DNA from: Branchiostoma belcheri
Taxonomy: Eukaryota; Chordata; Leptocardii; Amphioxiformes; Branchiostomatidae
DNA length: 64,000 nucleotides
Reading direction: 5' to 3'
NCBI RefSeq assembly: GCF_001625305.1
Contig: NW_017802380.1
Span: 3,202,212 to 3,266,211 of the forward strand
In this document: positions 1 to 51,120 of the stretch, piece after piece
Layout: each line of letters starts with the position of its first letter
Position numbering within the stretch: position 1 is the stretch's first letter
Program-made: the position numbers and the translations under genes
The notes under the pieces: model-generated
Told to the model about the DNA's origin: nothing
What the model saw: only the letters and a program-made list of their open reading frames with translations
Database searches by the model: none

Positions 1-68
1 CACTATAAACAACAAAGATACATATCGTGGTTCCAATGACATTTCAAGGTAAAAATTCAACCACTTAC

Positions 69-3000
69 CAGACTGGAAGTGAGGGCTGCACTGGACACAG
101 AAGGGTTCCTGTCCACGATGGCCTGCTTCATGTACCGCTCAATACTCTGTAACATGGTGCTCTGGGACAACACAACACAACTTACATTAGGTACCATACC
201 AAACATCACAAACTCATTCACATAATATACCAAAAATGCACCAAATAACCTAACTCAATGCTCACAAAGGGGGATCTACTCCATTTTACTGTGAATATGT
301 TAAATTGGCAGATCCTTAATGTGGTTTACTATATGAAGCATATTGAAACATTAATTTAAATACTGGTCCAGGAAGTAAAATAATGATGTTGCTACCCTGG
401 GTGATAACACTTTTTACAGGAATGTACCAAGTAGTATTACATACTCACAATACTTAAAGGTGAACCTTGACGATAGAGAAAGATAGACTACTAGTATAAC
501 TTACATCAGTGATCCTACAGAGAGCCCTGATGGCAGCTGCCCGGTACATGTCCTCCTTCCCTGTCATGTCCTTAGTTAGACTGTACAAAAACAAGACGGA
601 GGGATTAGTTAGAAAGTAGACTATGCTCAAATTGGCTCCTTTGTGTTTTTTTCTTTGTATTGTATGTCCTGCTACAGTTTTTGAAAGTTCAGTGACAAAA
701 AAATAACAGACAGGCTGATTGGGCCTCCTTCTCGGGTTGATCGGGCCTCCTTGCCTGACCAGTGGAAGGGCTGTGCTAGCAGAGTGATGGAGTCAGGCTA
801 TTCCTTGTCCAGAAACACACCTGCTTGTGACGATGATGACGTCCTCGGCCAGGTCTGCCATCTCCTTGATGGTGAGGTACACCATGCGGCGCAGCGTCAC
901 GTCCTGGGACTGGAACAACTTCGTCATGGCGAAGAACGTCTCTGTGGCCTCCGTGGTCGCAATGTGCTCGCCCTGAAACATGGAAAAACTTGTGTACCAA
1001 ATGCCTTAAGGTGGTTTACCAGTTAGGCACTACAAACATGTAACGTTACAAATAACAATCTTCCAAAAACATTTGCTTCAAACCATTAGGACAAGTATAA
1101 CTCAGTTCCTGGTGTGAGTGGATCCAACTTCAGTCTAATCATGTGCAGTAGTACAAAACTGGTGTAGTGGGGTTCAAGCACCACCAACTGACCAGTGAAT
1201 CAAACTGGACAGGATCTTTTAGCCTTGTGGTCAGTGCATTGGGTTCGTGAGCTGGCGGAATTACAGTACTAGTAAGTGCTGCAAACATGTATCAGACTGC
1301 TGCGCTGCCCCCTACCTGGTTGATGAGGTACAGCACTTTGGTGAGGATGTGGCAGCACTTCCTGGGGTTGATGGGCGTCTCGTTGAAGGTGCGTGCCTCC
1401 TGGAGGACAGACGTCTTCTCAAGGTTGTTGAAAGGGTTGAGAGAAAACCCTAAGGACCAAAGCAATAGAAATTATCAAGTTGTGTTGCTATTGCAATTTC
1501 AATGAAATAAAATCACCGAGTTGCAGTTATCTGTCTGTATACACCATGAACAAATCATTTGTCTTATGTGACTGTGTGTCTTTCTGTGTGTTTTGGTGCT
1601 TCTCAATATATCATTAGGATTATAGGATATATACACAATGTAGCATAATTTGACATACATCCCCCGTGCTTCTTTCTTATTAATTAATATTCTTATATAA
1701 GAGCCCAGAATAATTTTGTTGGGAAGAAAATATCTAGATATTATGAAGGTAAACTCTATCATCTCTGGTTACCATGAGCTACATATTTACCTTCGCCAAG
1801 AAGGTTATGTTTTCAGTAGCGTTTGTCCGTTTGTTTGTTTGTGAACAGCATAACTCAAGAAGCTTGATATGGATTGTCATGAAACTTGGTAGGTGGGTAG
1901 GTCTTGATGAGACCTAGAAATGATTAGATTTTGGGCCCCCTGGCGGCTTTTGTTGGTACTGCAGCAGAACTTCTGGTTTTGATATCTCGCGATATAGACA
2001 TACTAGGGTCACGCATTTTGGTTGCTAGATAGCTCTTGGGGTAGGGAAGAAGTGACATGAGTTTGGGCCCCCTAGCAGCTTGTTCTGGAACTGCAGGAGC
2101 GTTTCTTGAAAAATCTCCGAAGGTGCATAACTCAAGAACCGGTTGACGGATTGTCATGATTTTTGGTATGTAGGTAGCTGAAGTGATGCTTCACATAATC
2201 AGATGACAATTATGCAAATCAGGTGCTAATTTGCATAATTAATGAGGAAATTCTATAAATCTGCTTCGTTCGATAATAGGACTATGAAACACGTGTGACA
2301 TGTAATTGAGAACGAGAAAAACATCCGAGGATATAGATTATGTAAATGAAGACCTAATTTGCATAATTAATGGGAAATGTTTATAATTTCATAGTTGCAA
2401 TTGCTGGGAATTCTATACTTGCCGAAGGTGAACATCAATGAAGATAATTTATTAACATCATGACCTCATTTGCATAATTTATGAGGAAGTGCTAGAATAG
2501 CCTATTTTGTTAAGATAAGGCTATCATTGGGGGGAGAATATGATCCATATGATGTAATCTATTCAAATGACTCTGTTATTTGCGAAATCAATGATCAAAA
2601 TTGTATAATTCGTCAACCGTCAATTTGTTAACATCATTTGGCGAAGGTATGAGATCGTGGAACTCTTGTTTTCATTTATTTCAAATATTATACTGGCTTA
2701 ATAGTGCCCATGAGACGTTTGAGGGGTTATGTCGAGTGAAAAGCTACCCCACTTGTAACAGGTGGCATGGTTTAAGTTTTAATACGGATACCGGTGCACC
2801 TGTAGGATGATAAATAATAATTTTTACGTGTGCTCTTTTTGACGTGGCATGCGCATGCACGAAGATTATCTCACCGACACAAAAATGATATGTAAACTAA
2901 AACAACTTCCTTCAAAGCCTGAACACACGGAAATGCTGTTAATGCTTCCTGGTGTGTTGCCTATCAATTGTAGTAGATCGAATTCCAGCTTTATGATGTT

Positions 3001-3183
3001 AAAATATTCTGCAAAATTTGTGGACTTTTTGCTGGTTTACTACCGCCCCCCTCCCCCTTCTCCAACAGCATACGATTTCCTTATATCGGATGCATAAAAC
3101 ACCATTTCAACGTGACTTGTCTTGCTAGGCAAAGGCTACTTACCATCCTCTTCGTCCTTCTTATCTCTACGTAGTCCCAGCAT
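69..3183 (-). CDS. COPG: Coatomer subunit gamma (COPG), 5' part, five coding exons
   Basis: Gamma-COP is a subunit of the COPI coat that drives Golgi-to-ER and intra-Golgi vesicle transport on the cytosolic face. Coding exons on the minus strand, in gene order: 3144-3183, 1316-1449, 821-972, 505-580 and 69-161. All junctions keep phase and have GT-AG borders. They give 165 residues beginning [14 protein letters not shown], then NPFNNLEK, the hallmark [56 protein letters not shown] and [19 protein letters not shown]. These match the N-terminal HEAT-like adaptin trunk of COPG very closely. The family is about 870 residues long, so some four fifths lies beyond the left edge. The ATG at 3181-3183 is chosen because it opens the frame and has the expected charged N-terminus. 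Intron 1 (1450-3143) carries a dispersed repeat. Confidence 0.95.
1788..2674 (+). repeat. Dispersed ~0.9 kb repeat with ACCTTCGCCAA ends, copy A
   Basis: This copy in COPG intron 1 starts with ACCTTCGCCAAGAAGG and, near its far end, has the inverse TTGGCGAAGGT followed by a conserved tail (gagatcgtggaactcttg). Two further copies occur in the window: 33565-34484 in the opposite orientation, and a shortened one at 53902-54445. The body contains recurring TTTGCATAATTAATGAGGAA-like segments. I see no transposase, so it is a nonautonomous element of a class I cannot name. Confidence 0.8.
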
Positions 3184-3248
3184 CTTGAAATTCGACTAAA
3201 ATCTTAAGTTGATCGCTGAAGGAGTTTTCTCATGCCAACACTCGCAGG

Positions 3249-3256
3249 CCACGTCA
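3249..3256 (-). promoter_or_regulatory. UPRE-like motif TGACGTGG upstream of COPG
   Basis: The minus strand reads TGACGTGG about 65 bases upstream of the COPG start codon. This equals the core of the unfolded-protein-response element recognised by XBP1/ATF6 in animals. No TATA box is evident nearby. The match is eight bases and could be chance; the link to secretory-pathway regulation is inference. Confidence 0.35.
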
Positions 3257-6200
3257 CTTCAGTCTTCTGCGCAGCTTTCTGCGCACCTGGAAACTGCAGT
3301 TCTGTCTTACCCGCAAGAGGGCGATGTTAGATGCTGTTACATTGCATCACATGTTACATTGTAGTACATTTGTAATACCAAATATACAATAATACAATGT
3401 TGTACACATGCACTTTACTGGTACTTTCCACCCTTTGCCTACAATGTTAGGAATCCCTAAACCTTCTAGGCTTACCAGAAAAGAAATAGTATGTAGTTTA
3501 ATAGCAGGTATGCACTTACCACAAAGTTACACTTGCTAGTAAGTTACACAAACATTCAGAAGGAAGACCATCATGAACAAATACATGGACTTTATTTTGT
3601 TCAATCAAGAACAGAAAATCCTCCTAAAACCCAGAAATATTAAGCAAGATCAATTGTTACATGTTGTACAGTTAGCTACTTGAGTTAAATTATGACAATG
3701 TACATAGGAACTTTAAAACAGATCTATGTGCAACAATGCACTGACAAGACCAGTTATACTCTGTTATCAGTGAACATGAAGTGATGTTACACTGTCCTGT
3801 CTTCAAGAAGATTGTCTGGACACAGCTACATGTAACCTTACCATCATTAAAGTTCTGTATGTTGTAGTTTTGTTCTCTAAAAATTCTGAGGGACTTGGAT
3901 GAAACCTATGTATAGTGTTGAAATTGTTCTATGTTGAGTTCTACAATGCAGTTGCCTTAAATTCTTCAGAGCATTGACTTCCTTAAAAATTCTCTTCTGC
4001 AACAGTCACCACTACAGTAAATCTGTGCATATTGTTGTTCTTTTGATCCTCAATGCTGCCATTGCTATTTCAGCTCAACCTTTTTCTACGGGTCTAAATT
4101 TATATTTCTCTTCACCTTTCAATTTTATAGAGCTAAGTCACATTACAAAGCAGCTCACAGACCACAGCAAATCTTAAATATGCTGACGTTTTTTTTAAGT
4201 TATCCAAACTTCTCCTAGATACCAGAAGAACATTTGCCATTATCAAAAATTCTGGAGAGAAAACCATGGAAACCTAACAAGGTTAAAGATAAATTAGTAG
4301 GGATTATCAATCACCAAATATTATGAATATGCACACCATTAAATTTCTTTCAGCAATTTTTTTCAATCGTACCACAGCCTTATAGACAGCTATCACCCTG
4401 TATGCCTGACCAACCAATGTTACATCTTAAGAATTAACAACCTATTGTTATTGTAAGTACTGTAAATAATTGTACTTAATGTATAAGCCACAAGATACAG
4501 ATAATTCTAAGTTTCTATTTGTGTTCATCGTGCCAGAGGTTGTATTGTTTTACATCTAATCCAAAGATGAACATTATGAAAATGGCTTTCTTATTCACAT
4601 CTGTATGAAGTACCTAATTCTAGTTTTACACAGTACACATTGCACTATCAATGATGAAAATGTTAAGATGAAACAGCCACTGACAATGTCTAACTCTGTA
4701 CATGTAAACTTAGGCCTAGTAGTTGGACTTACTGGTGCATTGAATTTTTTATGCATACTATGATATATACATTAACAACATGAAAACATAGACATGCTAC
4801 TGGTATTCATTAAGTGGTAAAAGAAAAGTAAGGTACGCTACATTACCATATAGTTAAGCCTAATCTCCAAGCAGATATTGGGGAGGCTACATCTTAGATG
4901 CCCTCATCTTTGCCAAACTGGCCTCCAAGGGGCAGCTACAAAAACTTTTCAGGTTTACCCTTCCCAAACATCTACTTGGAAATTAAGTTTTCCTATTGAC
5001 AACAGGAATGTGAACACAATAACTGGGATGCCTGGAATACATGATGTAATGCTAATTTTCCATAATCAACTACATTGTACTTTTCCTCTGACAGTCTAGC
5101 ACTTCACAACTTTGGTTTGGTAAAGCCACCCTGGGACAAGTATGTCCTAGGACAGGCATATGATTGTTTAAATGCTTGCACTAAACCAACACTTTGATAT
5201 GCTTGCATTAAACCAACATTAGCATAACTTTCAGTCATACATTCACTGTAATATTATGTACTAGAATTAAAGGTAGATTTGTGTATTGAAGTTTGTAATA
5301 TAGTATAAACATTAACTTTCATGGTATATGATGCTAAAAATGTAAATATGTCATGACAGTGACATAAACTGTATCTAGGTGAAGAACAGTTTTCCAAGGT
5401 TCACAGTCACAAAAATTTGATTTAGAAGGAAAAAAGGTGATTTTACCGGAGTGAATGTTTTCTCATCTGGCTTCCTACCAAACCCATAGCCACACTTACA
5501 AGGTACCTACATACACAGACAGGGCCTGGCACCCGGGTACTGAACAGTGTCTGTAACATTCTATGGAAGTTTGTTCATTGTGTGCCTGATAAAACCTGTG
5601 TATAAACACCAATTTTCCACGGCCATTGTACAAGGCCTTTTTCGTCTTTCTACTAGAACATTTCTTTTTGCTTGTTGTGTTTTAAATGGTCACTTGTTTC
5701 TAGGGTGTACATACTATGTGCATGTCTTTCCTTCTATTTCTGATCTGGTGGTATGCATTCTACATAACAATGTATACCTTTTAAACCTGTATACTGCTTC
5801 GAAAAATTTTTCCTGTAGACAAAGTCTAATGCTATAGTACATTGCATGTGCACTTACTTAAACACATTTTCCACAATGCACTGCTTTTCTCATTTATTCA
5901 TTATCAAAAAACCTATGTATCTTTGACAAATAAATTTAAAGGCTGAGAACATAGGCTTTCCAGAAATTCAGAAAGGAACAAAAAGGCAAGCTAAGATTAC
6001 AGCAGCAGTTTCATGTAGAATGATTCTCATTTTGTAGTAATCTAAAGAATTGAACTAAAGAACAGATTTTTCATTCTGAGGCTCCTGTAACAACCAATAG
6101 GTGTTGTCGAAAAGCCTTAAACAGCATTGTGCAAACAATATTTACTTCACAACATTGCTACATGCATAAAGGGCAACAGTGTTCTATCTATGTTTGAAAG

Positions 6201-7355
6201 AGTTCACACATCACACTTTGGGGTGCAGTATTTTCAGCAGTTTATTTCAAACTCCAGCATTTAAAAGAAATTTCACAGGTACCTCTTTCTCACCAGGACT
6301 ATACACTGAAAAGTTAACAATACGTTCCTTCATAGTTCATTTAAACCGATTTTACTGCTGCAAACTTTTCTTGGAAACCATGTTTTAACAGTTTGTAACA
6401 GCAGGAATTGTTTCAACAGTTTGTAGCAACAGTTGAGAGAAGCAGTGCATTGTAGATTTTAACCATAAACCTTCGCCACATATCCAACACCACCCTTTCC
6501 GGAATACATTTTGTACATATCTAAATTCCACTCATTTAATGCAACATTTGACAGCTCTTTCTCGGATACCGGAAAGTTCATGTATGCCCTGGTCTACTCT
6601 CCTTACAATTCAGTTCCTGGCTTCAGCGTAACTAGTAATTTCCATCTCAAATTGAATCTGTACAAGTCTGAGATAAGCAATCCAGCTCATTTAGTGTACA
6701 CAGCACAAGCGGACAGTTGAGACCTCAATGTTTAATGGTATACAATATACGTAGAAGACCTTTTTCTACTATGGACATGGACAGGGCTCAAAATACCACG
6801 TGCATATGTGGGTTAGCGTAGGTAAAACTGGAGCTGTACAGGTAGTTAAGATGTGTACCTGGGACCTAACCTGTAACAGTTGGGTGGATTTGGATGCATG
6901 TTTGCTGTACTGATTGTTACCAGCCTTGAAGTTCCAAACAAATGGTTCCTTTTAATATTAACAGTTTCTCTTGTGTTTAAGATTTACATTATGGCAAATT
7001 GACAACCTTTAAATATTGGACTGCGAGGTACATGTACATGCTTCAGGTTTGTCTGGTGCAGGTAATTTTGAACGTTACATTGCAAAAGTACTTTGAGCCC
7101 TGACGGTGAATTATACAATGTCTACAATGAGAGATGAAAAACTCATAGAAAGTCCACATAACAGCTGAATGGAATGCCGTGGATAAGAAACTGAATTCCC
7201 CAGGTTACTTTTGCTTATCTAATGTTTTTTTTTCCTATACATTAATTACTCTGTTGCAGATTGCCCATTATTTCCCCCTGAGCAACCCTAATCTACACCC
7301 GCGATTCCCTTGATGCCTTCTTTGACTTGTCAACATACAAGCTTTATAACAGCAT

Positions 7356-7361
7356 TTTATT
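7356..7361 (-). terminator. Candidate SRPK poly(A) signal AATAAA
   Basis: A canonical AATAAA on the minus strand lies about 130 bases downstream of the SRPK stop codon. Other AATAAA hexamers occur further on in this AT-rich flank, so the site used is not certain. Confidence 0.3.
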
Positions 7362-7487
7362 TAAGATTGTGGTTGAATAACTTTACACAGTAATCATGTA
7401 CCTCTCCCAAACTGAGATACTAAGTACCCCGGTCACAAGCAGGGACGGTGCCCTGGTCACGAGACTGCTGGCCCCGGTGCATGCTGG

Positions 7488-46128
<38,641 letters not shown>

Positions 46129-46884
46129 TCTCAAACTTTTTTCTCGATTTTGAAATTGGGGTCACCGCGCCTGCGCCCTGGGTGATTACGATGCATTGTG
46201 GGATGGCTCAGGGGTCAAACGTGGAAAGAGGGAAATCGAAATTTTCTGGTTTTCGGCAAAACTACAGAATCTGGGTTTCTTGTGTGGTTTTTAACCTACA
46301 CACAGCACATAGGAAGCAACAGCGGAGTTAGCTAGCAGAGTAAGCAAGTGCAGGGCCAGGGAATAGTAGGTGTAGTTTCGACCGTGGGCAAGGGAAAGTG
46401 GCGAGAGGTAAACTTTGCTTTGGTTCTTTCTTATCCTTCTTTCGTGCACGTGGAAGTTTCCCTGATTTATTTAAACTAACCACATGTATACAACGTTTCG
46501 TTGTACTTCCCACCTCACCCCATGATATGAAGTAATACGTTGTGGCGTGACTGTCCCATGCACTCACATGTATGTGTGCCTGGCTGTGGTTCCATGCTGC
46601 AGTTTCTGTGTGGTCTGGCAGAGGGCGCCTATCACTAGTATGGGATGAAGTCTGCTATCTCAGATTGCTTGTTGAGGTACAATATTAGAAGCACAAAACC
46701 TGTAACTTCCTGATGATAACAAAGCCAACAAAAGTGTTGAGGCACTAGAATTTAGCATACATCTGATCATACTAGATATCAAGGACATTTAATATACACA
46801 TCTGTGTATAGTATAATGTCCTTGTAGATATGTTATAGTCACACGTTATACTTAACAGTTATAACGGTTATACTCTATAGGGAT
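46129..46884. promoter_or_regulatory. Divergent promoter region between SRPK and PUS7
   Basis: The two start codons are 756 bases apart on opposite strands. The segment 46120-46230 is GC-richer and includes GCGCCTGCGCC (resembling NRF1-type repeats), with no TATA box. A splice acceptor (TCTATAG) ends 4 bases before the PUS7 ATG, implying a noncoding first exon within this region. Whether one promoter fires both ways is inferred from layout. Confidence 0.55.
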
Positions 46885-49800
46885 ATGGCAGATATGGAAC
46901 AAGAAAAGAGATCTTTAGACTCTGAGCCACCAGAGAAATCAGCTAAAAAGATCAAATTATCAGAAGTGTCTGAGGATATCCCTGATAAAGGTGAAGAGCA
47001 GACTGCTACTAGGGAGACTCCAGAAACTGATGAACTTGTGGGAGGTAGGAATGATATATTTCTCACTACGTTTATTTACTAATTGTAATTTTTTCAAGTT
47101 CTGTTCATTAACTCTTGTAATTTGCCACCAAACATGCTACAATAGCTAGTAGTTTTTTCTTGTACAGTGCATTGGTTAATTATCTATTGGTAGATACATT
47201 TAGATGCTCTTTAAAATGATACAGCTGAGTATATTTGAACATGTCATGTGGAATTTGAAATACTATATTATCTCTCAAACTAGTGAATAGTGCAACATAA
47301 AGTGGTAAAGGACATGGGACGTGATTAACTTCATTAAAAATGATTTTCTTTCTCTTCTGCAACTGAAAGATGACAAACAAGGCAATGACGCTAGCTGTGA
47401 GGCAGATACAGAGGAAGGTAGTGCGGTCGGCACCAGTGTCTCGGCTCAGAAGGTTCCCAGCAGAGTGAACCTGCTGGCACAGAGGGAGACAGACGTCGGC
47501 ATCACAGAATATATCAGCAAACATGAGGGGTTCTCAGGCATCATCAAACAAAGGTGAGGAGGTTGATAAGGTACAGGTAAAGGTCCGGGACCCAATTAGC
47601 CTTTGAGGCTGTAGGGACAGCGGGTTGTTAGCTACATTGTAAGGCACAGTGGAGCCCATCTACCGGGGGTAATCTCCAAGCAGATCTTTCGGTGGCTGCA
47701 AAGAGAGTATCAAATTGGTCAGGCTGTATCCATTTGCCAGATTGTATGCAAATGGAGAGAGTCTGTAAAATGGATAAAGCTTGGCCAACACTATTGGCCA
47801 ACAGCCCCAAAAAGATCTGCTTGCAGATTAAAGCCCATCCCTCTCCTTCCACTTCCTTTTCCTTCCCCAACCGAAGTCAGGTACCCATGCATGGTGGAGT
47901 ATGTCTAGCCAGGAATTTCAAACTTGTGACCTTTCGATCTGTTGTCTGCTAGCCTAGCCACACCAGAGAGTACTTGACACAGAGCAGAATTCCCTGTGTC
48001 ATGACAATGGTAATGCTGTCATTTAAATACAATTTATGTGCTGGTTGTGTCAGTGCTTCAATATCTTCACATAAATTATATGGAGCTGTTGTATGATATT
48101 GTAATGTCTTGTCTGTGTCAGCAGGGCAAACTGTTCGCAATAGCCACAGGCTGCCCTGGCTGTGTGTCCTGAATAGCCAAACCAATAAAGACATTGCTTC
48201 AATATCTGCTGTCCATTGTCACAGGTATTCAGACTTCCTGGTGAGAGAGGTGGATGTCCAGGGGAAGACTGTCCAGCTGACCGACACATCCCCACCTGTA
48301 GACAGCGGTGCCCAGGCTGCCGGCAGTGTTGACAATGTGCTTTCTCAGGAAGACAAGCAGAAACTGGAAAACCTGCTGGAATCAAAGGACAAGTCAGCTA
48401 CTGTTGATATTGAAGTGAGAACGTGAAGAATTGTGCCTCTCCTCTTTTCTTGCATTGTGATACTGTAACGACTACCTCAACCAATGCTAGTCTTGAACCA
48501 ACAGTGGTATAATGTGGTGTAGTTTTCTCGGGGGTATGTTGGCCCCGGATTCAAGGAACTGGACTATGTTGGCCCTGGAAATGGTCTGGCACCCATGTTA
48601 GGCCATTGTGGTCCCCTTGACTTAAGAATGGTGAAGAATCCAGTCCAGTGGCCTTCTGTCTACTGCCATTAAATTCTTCTAGTCCATTTAGTGGACACTA
48701 TACATACTATTATTAGACAGTTTCCACTGTAGCTATACATATTGTATCTGTTTAAAGGTAAAACTTTTCTTCCAACACAAAGGGAAATGCTCTCACCTTT
48801 CCTCAGGAGACTGACCCAGTGAGACTTGTCACATGGCTTTTCTGAAGTGTGATGTCAACAATTGGTCAAAGATATCTGGTATCTAAGTGTTGTTTTTTTT
48901 TTACTGATTCTACTTTGCTGTCACTCTCAGGTTGGAGAAGACAAGGAGCAGAGAACCCGAGTTCACCACGCCATCAAGGAGCTCTTCTCTGAACTGCAGA
49001 GTGAGACCTTGGAGGTCGGCGACACCAAGGTCATCAGGGTCAGATATGGAAAAGGTTCACAGGCCCGAGGTAAGATGTTGATCAACTGTACAGTACCTGT
49101 ATTACATATTGATTATAATGACATGTACGTATTCACTCCTAAATTTGGCCAGATTGTATTTGTGGTGGTGAAACATGGCATACTTGTTAATATATATAAA
49201 GTTGAAGTTACTTTGTATTTGAATGAATTTATTTAGAGGCTAAAATATTTGGATCTGAAGATGAGGTGTAAGATGAGGTGTCCAGCATGAAATTATAACA
49301 TTGAAAAAATAAGGCACCAGATTGGAAAATACTTGCATGCTATTTGTCATGTTAACTCATACACTCTATGTGTGCATATGGTCTGTTGTTTTAGTACAGA
49401 AAAGGTTCAAGTGGCCCAAAGGCAGACCAGACTACTGTCAGTTTGTCCTGTATAAAGAGAACCTGGACACCATGGACGCCATCAACCTACTGGCTATGAA
49501 GCTGCGGTAAGGCTACACTTGCTTGTGAGACATTAGTATGATATTAAGATATGCTTAAACATGTTTATACACATTTAATGTAACATGTTGAAAAGGAAGA
49601 AAGTTTCAGATTTAAATCAGCTGACACCCTAATTTTAACACCTGTGTGATTTGTGTCTTTGTTCCTTTGTTCAGATACTTGTCAAGTGTGCTGATGGACA
49701 TACATTATAATGGTTTTGATAAATCTCGATCACACATTTAGTATACTCAATCTGTGCATTTAGGGTGAGGCCTGGCTTCTTTGCATATGCAGGAACAAAG

Positions 49801-51120
49801 GACAAAAGGGCGATAACTGTACAAGAGGTAACAGCATACAGGTACACACTGTCATGTGAATTACCTACATTATGTTCCTTGTAATATGTCCTTAGACAGG
49901 GAATTTTTTTTAGAGAATTTTGAATTAGTGGCTTGGCTTTTTATTCATTAGTTTTTGAAATAGTGATACCATGAATGATTATGGCATGAATGTTCCTGCA
50001 CCAGATAACCAAGTCTGGAACATGTAGGTTTTATCAAGGAGGATAAATTGTCAGAATGCTAGCAATTTTCCTCATAATGACAGTAATATATACAAGCTTC
50101 AAAGAGTGTTGGAATCTGACACTTTATTGAAAATTCATTAGTAGTGTGCTACTATATATATATATATTGTATAGTCTTCCTGGACTTCTACAATCACAAA
50201 CTCACTGTATCATCGTTGATTACTGAACATAAACACCCTTATGATTAAAACAACAATTGCCTTGTTGATATATATAAAAAAATATACATGGTAAGGTTTG
50301 TCTTACAACTGTACCTTGTAGGATAGCAGCAGAAAGATTTTGTGACCTCAACAAGCAGACAAGAAATGTAGTTATAGGAAACTTCAGGTACGTGGAATTC
50401 TTCACATACTGTATTGTCTTGTACATTTTGTTCTACGTCTTGTTCCCACATTGAGAAAGGATTACTAAACTCTTAAACATAATCTTTTGTGATATTTCCA
50501 TTTCAGATATACTGAACAGCCCCTAAAGCTGGGGCTTCTTAGCGGCAATCACTTTACCATTGTACTAAGGTGAGCCTGTTTGTGCTTAACCAAGATATTG
50601 GGTGCCAAAAAATCTCACTAGTTTTTCTAATAAATGTCATTGACAAAGAATTGAGTTTTGTATATCTTGCTGTTTTGTAAGTTGCTTTTTGTTGTTTCTT
50701 AAGTTCCTTTCAAATTCAAGTCACACTTTTACAATGTAATTCATGTACATGTATCATATTCAAATAATAAGTCATACATCACGTAGGTCATACTAATCCA
50801 AGTTTGGTCACTAATAAATTTTTTAGATTTAAAAGTTTGAAAGTGTTGTCTGTTGAAGTAGGTTTCACTTAACATGGAATTATATACATGTACATTGTAC
50901 TACATATGATATGCACATTTAGTGCAACTACGGTAAGTACAGGCACTAAGACAATACTATAGGCACTTGATAATGTAGCCCCAGCCTTTTTCAGGAACTG
51001 TACAGGAAGGCCAGAACAGATAGAAGCTGGGATGAGCTCATTAAGAGACAACGGCTTCATCAACTACTTTGGAATGCAGAGGTTTGGTACAACGTCTGTG
51101 CCCTCACACCACGTGGGCAG
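46885..51120 (+). CDS. PUS7: PUS7 exons 1-9: variable N-terminus and catalytic half
   Basis: Exon 1 encodes an acidic/basic low-complexity start ([20 protein letters not shown]). Exon 2 brings [20 protein letters not shown], the entry to the TruD fold. Exon 3 starts [10 protein letters not shown]; exon 4 has [12 protein letters not shown]; exon 5 has [20 protein letters not shown] and [14 protein letters not shown]. Exon 6 holds the catalytic TKDKRA motif. Exons 7-9 give [30 protein letters not shown] and [10 protein letters not shown]. The reading frame would run past the true donor of exon 3 to a stop at 48424-48426; the donor at GAA/GTGAGA is set by homology and phase. Confidence 0.95.

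Larger units (their letters stand above)
3184..7487. other. Intergenic / probable SRPK 3' UTR and COPG upstream region
   Basis: No credible coding exon is visible. The part near 3184-3330 is GC-richer and is the likely COPG promoter. The rest is AT-rich; ORFs here are short and low in complexity, without recognisable domains. The block 4865-4925 resembles one arm of the foldback element at 7717-7853 (shared aatctccaagcagat). A minus-strand AATAAA (7356-7361), about 130 bases past the SRPK stop, is a candidate poly(A) signal; longer 3' UTRs cannot be excluded. Confidence 0.5.

Noticed and set aside
48225-48426. PUS7 ending at the stop 48424-48426
   Set aside because: The donor GAA/GTGAGA at 48414 joins in phase to family-matching exons downstream; the stop is intronic.
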